Shown: positions 10,300 to 17,826 of the stretch, piece after piece | Position numbering within the stretch: position 1 is the stretch's first letter | Layout: the number at the start of each line of letters is the position of its first letter | Source of the DNA: Rodentolepis nana | Taxonomy: Eukaryota > Platyhelminthes > Cestoda > Cyclophyllidea > Hymenolepididae | NCBI GenBank assembly: GCA_900617975.1 | Contig: UZAE01000827.1 | Coordinates: forward strand, 1 to 17,826 | Direction of reading: 5' to 3' | Length of the DNA: 17,826 nt | Notes under the pieces: generated by a model | What the model was told of the DNA's origin: nothing | The model's database searches: none | Seen by the model: the letters and a program-made list of their open reading frames with translations, nothing else | Program-made: the position numbers and the translations under genes

Positions 10300-11842
10300 A
10301 TCAGAGATTAACCAACAATATAGCATATATACGAACTACATAGAAATATTTAACTAAGATATTATAACTTGCATTTCATATATTTATTAACAAAAAATCG
10401 AGAATTTTTAGGGATCTACCTTCGTGCATTGCACACCCAAGTTGAGATAGATGAGGTAGAACATAACCATAGAGATTTTCAAATTTAATGCATACCTTCG
10501 CACTTTACTACCTTCGTCAATTAAGTGGGTGCAAATTTTGAGCCTGATTGTGACTTGAGCACTTGAAATGCTCATTCTGTAACCATTAAAGTCCTGATTG
10601 TAATGGCTATTGGTTGTAATACATTCTCTCTAAAGTATTAAGATAATATTTTAAGAGAATCAACAGCGCTTACTAGTTTTGCTTTACAAATGTTTAAAAT
10701 ATCACTATCTCTTAAGTTGCTTCATTCTCTTAAATTAATAGAAATTTGAAAAATAAATCGAGACGTTAGTAAATTGAAGAGTTGTTGTGGAGAAATTTAG
10801 AAGAGAGAAAATAAAATTAACTGTGATAAAGTTAATCGAGGGAGGGGGGGGGGGGTTGGGATATAATCAGACTAAAATTGTTTTATTTCAATTAACAAAT
10901 ATATTAACCTTATACATGTATATAATTATGATTTTTTGGAATTGGGACGCAAATAAATCGTATCCAGAGCTAAATTGTCTACTTCGTACGTAAATCGTAA
11001 TGCCTTGGGACAATGCAAACATTTAGAAACAGTTGTCGATGTGGAATTTGCCAAAAAGATCGCAGCTCATCGACTTAACTTCATTTTGCATGAGAAATGA
11101 CACCAAGCAAGATTCCCATGATTTCTACTTGAAAACACTAAAATCATAACTCGGCAAAAGAGGAAGAAGACCGCAGATCAGGAGAGAGGAATAGAAACGA
11201 GGAATAGGAGAAAGAGAGATTGCCACGAGAGAGTGTTTGCTATGACTGCCGATAACATCTTCATGGATGTTTTAGTTGCCCTATCTATAATTATTACCGC
11301 ATAGATGGGACTTGATATGCTAGGAATGAATCGCTGTGTGGTTACTTGGTTTATGAAAATATTTCAATATAACAATAACTGTCCAATGTGGTGATTCTAA
11401 TTGTCTAAGCGTTCAAAATATACAGTTTGTAGAAGCCTTTGGATCACTTTCGAAAATATTTAAATAACTGAGTACTTCATTCCAACAACATCCTCCTTAT
11501 ATGTGATGTGTTTTAGTGGAGTTAATTTGTACGTAATTATTATTTTATATGAATATCGGTATTTGAGTACTATTTCTTTAATAAAAGTGCATCTGCCAAT
11601 TATTCCACACTCCAAGAAATTCAATATATGCACTTGCGCAAATAATTGTATGTAATTAATTTACATATGCCTTAAAGTTAGAGAATGCTAAATAAAATTC
11701 TGCGAGGAATAAAAGTGATTTTTTGTCAATAGAATTTACGAATGGAGTTTGAAATTTGTGAAAATGAGAATTCTTAATTCACTCCACACAGGAAGAAAGC
11801 TTGCCTCGTGTTATTTTATAACTGTTCGAATCCTGTATACTT
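10300..11842. other. Gene-free stretch with a purine-rich block
   Basis: I see no supported gene. A purine-rich block lies around 11150-11235 (repeated GAGAGA, AGGAAG and GAAACGAGG patterns), but no frame across it looks protein-coding. The GTGCATTGCACACCC sequence near 10425 recalls the inverted start of the short retroposon, but neither a tail nor a target-site duplication was found with it. Confidence 0.5.
10844..10855 (+). repeat. Poly-G tract (12 G)
   Basis: A run of 12 G directly preceded by GAGGGA and followed by TTGGG. It could form a G-quadruplex. The 68-codon ORF at 10787-10993 that reads across it is a product of the repeat and not a gene. Confidence 0.85.
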
Positions 11843-11857
11843 ATAGCATAGGAAATT

Positions 11858-12101
11858 TATTTATTTATATCAAATGGCAGGCGTCTTGATGGCTCTCATT
11901 AGCCCTTTAGTTGACTTCAGGCTTCACAGAGGGGAAGGAATATCAAATTGAAAAAAAGTCGAGAGAGGGGGGGGAACAGAAGAGTGTTCCAAAGATGAGA
12001 AAGAGACAGACACAAAGGTAGAAAAAAGTGAGGTGAGTACTGTGGAAATAGTATACGTTGCCCAGGGTGCACTACGTGGAGGTAAGTCTATCGCACACCC
12101 C
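11858..12101 (-). mobile_element. Short non-LTR-derived retroposon, copy D
   Basis: This 244-bp minus-orientation copy lies between imperfect 15-bp duplications (ATAGCATAGGAAATT at 11843-11857 and ATAGCAAGGGAAATT at 12102-12116; two mismatches). Its ends match the family: GGGGTGTGCGATAGACTTACC at the 5' end and GCCATTTGATATAAATAAAT at the 3' end. About 80 bp are missing between GTATACT and TTCCACAG, including the whole segment around the GGCAGTTGAC block. Copy C carries a second TATACT just before the corresponding right flank, so the loss fits a jump between TATACT repeats. It contains a G-rich run (AGAGAGGGGGGGG) that lies in its C-rich sense segment. Read on the plus strand, it carries a good acceptor (GACTTCAG ending at 11920) and a consensus donor (GAG|GTAAGT, GT at 12082-12083). 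Confidence 0.93.
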
Positions 12102-13743
12102 ATAGCAAGGGAAATTAAAAGCGCCAATGACTAAGACAAGAATTTCACTTATAAAATACGATGGCTTAATGTCTCTTTATTATTAATGTTCTAGACGGTA
12201 ATAATAGCTTCCAAGTGGAGGGCAAATTAAAACGATTAAAATTCTTCTCTATGCACCATTTTATTTACCTTATCTTTATTGCAAATATGGGCACCACTGT
12301 CAGAACCTAAACACCACTAATACAACTATATGGAACGAAATAGCTTTAATATGACATCCTAACAAAGACCACATTTAAATTATGACCTGCAAATATTTAA
12401 ATATTATCCAAAAAGTGTCTTCGAAGTTCTAAGGGGAATCAATGATTACTTGATATCAAGGAAATATTTTCCCCTCTTAACCAAAATTTTCCAATATTTA
12501 ATCCACTATAAACATTTTTTATAAAATAATAAATTTATTTATTTGTTCATGGATTGCAGTTGGATGATAAATTGAAAATGCACTCCATTAAAAGTGAAAA
12601 GTATGATCTAGGCAAATGATCACCACTCAATTGACTCTTTACATTCATCTATTTCCTACGTCAAAACAGAGGGCTTTTAAAACAGTTAAAAGTGAAAAAA
12701 ATAAACGAATAGTCACGAAGAATTAACAAATTTTGTTTTATATAGGTGTTGTTATATTGGGTGTGTGAAATAGAATGTCTACCAATCATTCAGGCTTTTA
12801 GTGCCGTGTGATTAATGTTTGTAACTTGTAATACGTAGGTATAATTCGGATGGCGAGATTCCGTGCAATTCACGAAGCTTTCGTAAAACATATCTAGCGG
12901 ACAAAGACATTTAAAAACTGCCGTTCAGTCTTTGAGTCATTGGTTAAATGAAGGGATTGATGGCACAGAGCATCTAAGTACCTAATTTCAGCTTGTAGCC
13001 TTTTCTACGGGTTAATTTACCGAATAATTCACAATGTTCTTTTCTCAAGCCCAATTAGTCCTAATTATGTATTACAATATTTACGGTTGTCGATTATAAA
13101 AATTGGTTAATAAACCATTTAAAATAAATTTTTCGAAACTATAATCTGGAACTCAGAAATTTGTGATTATTTTTTTCAACGATTAGATCATTGGGAATTG
13201 TACAAGAATTCAGATTGTAAACACATCTTGTTATTTGCGGTTTCTATAAAAACAACACAAAATGGCAGCCTTGCATTACTCAATAATAATAAGATCACTC
13301 AAATTTTTATTTTAAATAATCTAGCTCTTTTGATTAGGTTAATGTTGAAAAACTCTGTTTTTGCAGCGCTTATCTTTGTGATAATAAAATTTAGTACTTA
13401 AACTGCAAATAGCAAATTCCTAGGACATACCGTATCAGCACCATAAATTCTAGCAATTATTCCACTTCTCATTTAAAATTTACGTGTTCTAATTTTAGCA
13501 AGTGAAATGGTCTGCTTAATGTACTAATAATTTATTAGAAAAGGTTAATTAAAATTCAATCTTTAATACCTTTTACGATACCAAAATTTATCGACTGTAG
13601 CCTGCATTCATATTATTAAAAGTAACATTTAATTTATGCATAGAAACGATGAAACTGATGATTTTATGTCAATATTAATGAGAATTGAAAATATTAATAT
13701 TTTATTTCCCATTAAAAAGTTGAATAAATTAAAAGCCACTTTT

Positions 13744-13771
13744 AAATAAATAAATAAATAAATATATATAT
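13744..13771 (+). repeat. (AAAT)n followed by (AT)n microsatellite
   Basis: About five AAAT units run into about four AT units. GCCACTTTT lies just upstream and faintly resembles the GCCATTTG that precedes retroposon tails, so this could be a severely 5'-truncated tail. No other family sequence or duplication supports that. Confidence 0.75.
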
Positions 13772-14413
13772 GGACAAATAATATATGGTTATTTTGAATT
13801 ATATTAATTAAAATTAAGTTATCTAAGTTAAATTGGTGCTACTGTAAAAAATTGGTGAAATTTGACTGAATGGAAAAGAAAAATAAGTGAAAAACTATTC
13901 TAATTTGGTGCAATAAGAAACGAGAAATATATACATGTGTGAAAAATATAAAAAATGTGTATGCTCATTGTTGGTGCTGTGCTCATTGATTCATGTCCCT
14001 CTGAACACGCTGAGAAAGTGGAAACGCCAACCACAGTGGTTGAAGCTGGCTTATGAAGAGGATGGAAGTATTTAGTTTTCTCAAAGGAGTGTCTTCATGA
14101 TTTGCCTTTCTACTCTGAACTAGGAGCTGGTTTGAGAAATAAATGATCGAATTATCAGGCAGAAATTGACGATAATGTTTGCGAGGGATATTTACATTGC
14201 ATTATGCGTCTTAAGAGTTGAAAATAATTTGTATATTTCTTCTCAATTAATAATAGAAAATGATGTGGATTATGAAAAGCAGCTTTTAATCATAAGATAA
14301 AGAACTTACACAGGTAAAATATCATATTTTCCTTTTGATGTAGAAAGGTATTTCAGAGCCAATGAGCAGTACCACTGTTTTGATTTTGGGTCAGAAATTT
14401 CAGGTTTACTTTA

Positions 14414-14820
14414 CACGTGACATTGAAGGTTTCATAAAATTAAAAATGTTTTTGAATGATTTGCTTATTTTTATTTATTTATTTTTGAAATTTTCCCTGG
14501 CATTCTATAATGAAATTTTTGGAATCAATTAAGTAAATATTGCAGTTTTAATAGGCTATTCAAGGTGTTTCTGGCTTTCCGTAGCGTTTTATGGTACTAC
14601 CAATTTACTTAAACTCTACCTATCAATAGTGAAGAAATAGAGATTTCCTTGAAGGTCACATTAAGTGCGCGTTGTCACGTGGATGCGTGAGCTCACTTCC
14701 TCCAAAGATATGAAGCAAGAATTTAACCCGGCTCTATTGCTATATTGACACTGCGTATAAAATTTTTTTATAGGAATGATTAGATAAACTATTTACTGAT
14801 TTCCACGTGGAACTCACGTG
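14414..14820. promoter_or_regulatory. Cluster of four CACGTG E-boxes
   Basis: CACGTG occurs at 14414-14419, 14676-14681, 14804-14809 and 14815-14820. The last two are 11 bp apart, start to start, and GTGAGCTCAC, a 10-bp palindrome, lies at 14687-14696. CACGTG is the core bound by Myc/Max and CLOCK/CYC-type bHLH factors. The density is high for DNA this rich in A and T, which suggests a regulatory site, but no target gene is visible nearby. Confidence 0.3.
14466..14486 (+). repeat. (TTTA)n simple repeat
   Basis: A short run of TTTA/TTTTTA units. It resembles the complement of a retroposon tail, but the following sequence (TTGAAATTTTCCC) does not continue into the family. Confidence 0.7.
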
Positions 14821-17272
14821 AGACAGTGTCGTAATTAAAACACTTAATTTTCAAAGAATGCAAAAGTACATAAACAAAATATCTCAGGAATATTTTAACT
14901 GGTGTAAAGCATAAAAATTATAAATTTGAGAGTAAATTAAAAAATTAAATTAAAATTAATTGACTAAATTAAAAATCTCATAATCTTTTATAGAAAGATG
15001 ATTAAATTATATCTAAAATCAGTTGGAGTACCTCTTTTTGATTGTGATGCAATATTATGGGAAAAATATACACTGAATTTCACTAAGGGAGAGTTTGGGG
15101 AAGGTGGAGGGAGAGAGGTCCATCGACTGACATTCAGTTTAGGCTGTAAAATTCTTATTTTTATTCGCAATGTTCAATGTTTATTGAGTGGTATTTAATG
15201 GTGATTATCGGCCCTGATTTTTGAATTCATTTCCACCTTTAAGTGTCCTAAATCTCTGTGATCTTCTATAATCTTAATATTTTTTGGGAAATTTAAGATT
15301 AGAGAAATTTTTACATATCATTAATTTATTTTTTTGATGCATGTATGCTAAATTTAATTTTGAAATAAATCACAGACTAGGGCACCAAAATCACAACTAA
15401 TCGACTTGTCTATCAACCTCCTCGAAAGACTCAAGCTGCCGTTAGACAAAACGCAACCTATTTATATATTCATTTCCACAGTGGTATAAGTTTTTTATGT
15501 ACTTTTGGTTGGAATAAATGTTTGTCATACGTCTTTCAGTGTTTACAGCTTTCTAAAACTAGAGAGATGTAATCTAAGGAGATTTTAAGTCTGAAAAGTT
15601 TGTGAGAGTCAGCTATGAAGAAAATTCTGTCTTTTTATATAAATACATTCCATTACTTAGAACAAATATCAAAGGAAGTGTTAGGGAAAACAAATTTACA
15701 GTGTCCTTTCAGTAAAGAAAGTGTGCTTGATGATTATCAGTATTTATAAGAAATGAACCGCGAGTGGTTTGAGCTTACTTTCATGCGCACTCACAAAATG
15801 AGTCTCATAACCAGATGAAATTTGAAATCAAAGTTAATCAGCTCTTCTGCAGTTTACAAATCTTAATTAAGTTTATCTAAGAAGGTATGCATTGTTCCTT
15901 TTAAAATGATCCTGAAAAAGGCAATGTGCCATCACATCGTCATAACACTTTTTGCCAGAATTTTTAAGTAAAAGCTTTTGCGAAAATTACTGCTAAACAT
16001 CAGTTAAGTGCCACGCAGTCATAAAGATGAGTGTGACGCCACCACCCATTCCTTGAACTTTAAGTAACACTGCGTTGTTAGTCTTGTTTAGGCCGCGAAC
16101 GACTCAGAGCCTGGTTATGAAAGATGTGGTCTTGCAACTGCACAAGTAGTCAAATCTGTCGAGAATGAAAAACAAAACGCGATGGTTGTTAATTGCCTTG
16201 AACAATCACCTACAATGAGCATATGCTTCTGGAGTATTCTGATGATTTTGAAGACAAAATGATGCAAATCACAAACATTAGTTCTATGGGAAAGTTTAAA
16301 ATAAATGGAAGAAATTTTTGACATTTATCTTCGGAAATGTTTACGAGCCGTAGTGCTTAATTTGCGCAACCATATTTTAGCTCGAAGTCGAAATGAAAAC
16401 ATTACCTGATCATTTTCTGTTAATGCATTCAAACAATTTCGAACGTAAATGGAATTTAATTTACCCATTTTCACTAATGGCTACTTCGTCATGTGAATGC
16501 ACAGATTGATCTCAAACAAACCGTTACGAGTTTTGGCTTTCAATTAATTGGATTAGTGAAAAAGAGAGAGAGAAAAATCTAAAATAATGAAATGTAATGT
16601 GTGGAAAGATTTGAGAAGATGTACAAATCAAGACCAAAACACTTAACTAAATTGAAATTTTAGATTCAGGGTGAGCACTTTTATTTTTCCTGAGTAATGC
16701 AGTACTTTTGTGTCTAGTTTGAAAATTTAAAACGAAAGCTATTTACTCTATTTCCGAGTCAAATCTACGTTCTTCTAGTTTCGATAAAGTTTCCTTCATC
16801 GGCAGCACGAGCTATTCTTGATTCAATAGATCAAATATTGAGTATAGTTTCGTTGGTCTTCTGATATGAAAATGAAATGCATTTTGCTGCAGTTACAAGC
16901 AACTCACGTGGTCATTTCCTAGGAAAATGAACCCCACTGGAGTAATTTCAAGTGGATTACTTAAGCTCCAATGCGGAAAGAGAACATTAAAAAATTAAAT
17001 AGAGCAGTCATTTAACCAAAAGTTAGAAGGTAATGAAATAAAGTACTTTTAAAAATCGTGGTTTTGGTGTTAAAAATTGTTGATGATTATAAAATTTGAC
17101 GAAGTTTATTAACCACAATTTTGAATTTTGAGAAATTTAACTTTTTGTTTCGTAACTCGGAATTTGTTCATTTATTCTAAAAACGTTTAGCTACCGTACT
17201 GAAATTTCAAGGACCAAAATTCCACTAAATAGAGTAAGTTGAATTTTTAAGAATAATAAAATTTAAAATTTC

Positions 17273-17826
17273 GGGGTGCGCGATAGACTTACCTCCTCGT
17301 GGTGCACCCTGGACAACGTATTTTCTTACGGCAAAAAAGTCTATCACTCGGCATTCGTTTTTGACTTTGATTTATTATGACTAGCTTTAAAAAAGGCTAT
17401 AAGAAAAATCGCCCACGTCAGGGCGAACCACTACGTCTTCAGATCCTCCAGTGGAATGCTGGAGGAATGTCTCCGGACAAAAAGATCCAAATACAGAAAA
17501 TCCTACAAACCTATGATGTAGACATTTTCACAATTATAAAAGCTAACATTTCGGATGACAAGCTGAAGTATTACCAATTCCCAGGTTTCACCCTGTACAA
17601 TCTACCTAAATACCGGCAAGTTGCAAGTGGAATTCTAACTGGAGTAAAAGATGGCCTAACCTCACACTACGACCTAATCAAGAGTATGGGCTCGACACAA
17701 GACAAATGTGAAATAATCAGATTAAATGTTTGGAAATATCAAAACCACTTCAAGATATATGCAGTCTATAATCCTCCCCAGAATCGTCCAAACTTAGACT
17801 TTCTGAACATCTCACACAAAACTATA
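17273..17826 (+). mobile_element. Non-LTR retrotransposon (LINE), 5' end, cut by window edge
   Basis: The element begins with GGGGTGCGCGATAGACTTACC, the same start as the short retroposons A-D, so its 5' end appears complete. The leader of about 104 bp is followed by an ORF with an endonuclease domain. The short copies match this leader well by eye for about 75 bases and more loosely to about base 95 (GACTTTGA), then diverge. The domain type and the lack of terminal repeats place it among non-LTR elements with an apurinic-type (EEP) endonuclease, such as the Jockey/RTE/I-like groups; the clade cannot be fixed without the reverse transcriptase. The 3' end, and hence the second copy of its target-site duplication, lies outside the window. 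Confidence 0.85.
17377..17826 (+). CDS. LINE ORF with endonuclease domain, partial (first 150 codons)
   Basis: The frame opens at ATG 17377, after an in-frame TGA at 17368-17370, and stays open to the window edge. Residues 1-18 are basic. From about residue 20 it reads as an endonuclease/exonuclease/phosphatase domain: LQILQWNAGGM (22-32) holds the Asn-bearing first motif, DVDIFTIIKANIS (47-59) is the second-motif region, PKYRQVASGIL (77-87) corresponds to the conserved stretch that ends in a Gly-Ile-type strand, and IYAVYNPPQN (127-136) is the YxPP motif. In this family the endonuclease nicks target DNA, and a reverse transcriptase further along the same polyprotein copies the RNA there. The window ends just before the expected GDFN motif. 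Lys55 stands where the family normally has the metal-binding Glu (codon AAA at 17539-17541), so this copy may lack nicking activity. No stop or frameshift is seen within the visible part. Confidence 0.85.
   Translation, partial: MTSFKKGYKKNRPRQGEPLRLQILQWNAGGMSPDKKIQIQKILQTYDVDIFTIIKANISDDKLKYYQFPGFTLYNLPKYRQVASGILTGVKDGLTSHYDLIKSMGSTQDKCEIIRLNVWKYQNHFKIYAVYNPPQNRPNLDFLNISHKTI

Larger units (their letters stand above)
12117..17272. other. Long gene-free AT-rich stretch
   Basis: About 5.2 kb without a supported gene. It holds simple AAAT/AT repeats, a Gly/Arg-like purine stretch near 15085-15118, a local cluster of CACGTG motifs and a 31-codon ORF of slightly higher GC at 13961-14056. The remaining short ORFs (for example 13198-13401, 14998-15198 and 16115-16324) look like background. 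Confidence 0.5.

Noticed and set aside
10385..10440. Possible sixth, degraded short retroposon (ATTTATTAAC ... GTGCATTGCACACCC)
   Set aside because: The resemblance is limited to about ten bases at each end, and no flanking duplication was found.
11924..12127. ORFs lying inside the short retroposons (also 7-261)
   Set aside because: The frames differ in outcome between copies and are broken by each internal deletion; the family is non-coding.
15085..15118. G-rich purine tract considered as a G-quadruplex
   Set aside because: Only three runs of three or more G are clear, with uneven spacing.
1..17826. CRISPR array, operon or prokaryotic defence system
   Set aside because: No regularly spaced repeats, no packed genes and no bacterial signals. 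The repeats present are retroposons with target-site duplications.

Overview
The window looks like nuclear DNA of an animal, most likely an arthropod and possibly an arachnid. It is AT-rich, has long stretches without genes, contains no bacterial-style operons or Shine-Dalgarno sites, and carries several copies of a short retroposon with target-site duplications. It also holds the start of a non-LTR retrotransposon (LINE) whose first ORF opens with an endonuclease domain. The arachnid guess rests on remembered resemblance of that endonuclease and on base composition, so it is weak.

Layout. A short retroposon family, here called copies A to E, is scattered through the first 12 kb: A at 9-313 (+), B at 2219-2513 (+), E at 6692-6773 (-), C at 7827-8147 (-) and D at 11858-12101 (-). 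All five keep the same start (GGGGTGYGCGATAGACT-like) and the same end (GCCATTTGAAATAAATAAA-like). Each is flanked by a visible target-site duplication: 7 bp or more for A (cut by the window edge), 12 bp for B, 14 bp for E, 13 bp for C, and 15 bp with two mismatches for D. Each lacks a different internal segment, and E is reduced to 82 bp. At 17273 the same 5' sequence leads into a LINE whose ORF starts at 17377 and runs off the window. The short copies are therefore best read as internally deleted or SINE-like passengers of that LINE.

The one convincing host gene is an uninterrupted 306-codon ORF at 8940-9860 (+). It encodes an uncharacterised protein with two adjacent hydrophobic segments, a strongly basic stretch before the first, and Ser-rich cytosolic-type tails. 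Two CCAAT boxes lie just upstream, an overlapping upstream ORF covers its start, and an AATAAA followed by T/G-rich sequence lies about 300 bp downstream.

The rest (about 310-2206, 2526-6677, 6788-7813, 8161-8700, 10300-11842 and 12117-17272) is AT-rich intergenic or intronic DNA. It holds simple repeats, G-tracts, a cluster of CACGTG E-boxes near 14.4-14.8 kb and a few inverted repeats, but no gene I can support. I found no clear new defence-type or metabolic system. The most unusual material is the retroposon family: its 82-bp minimal member, its independent internal deletions, and its ready-made antisense exon signals.
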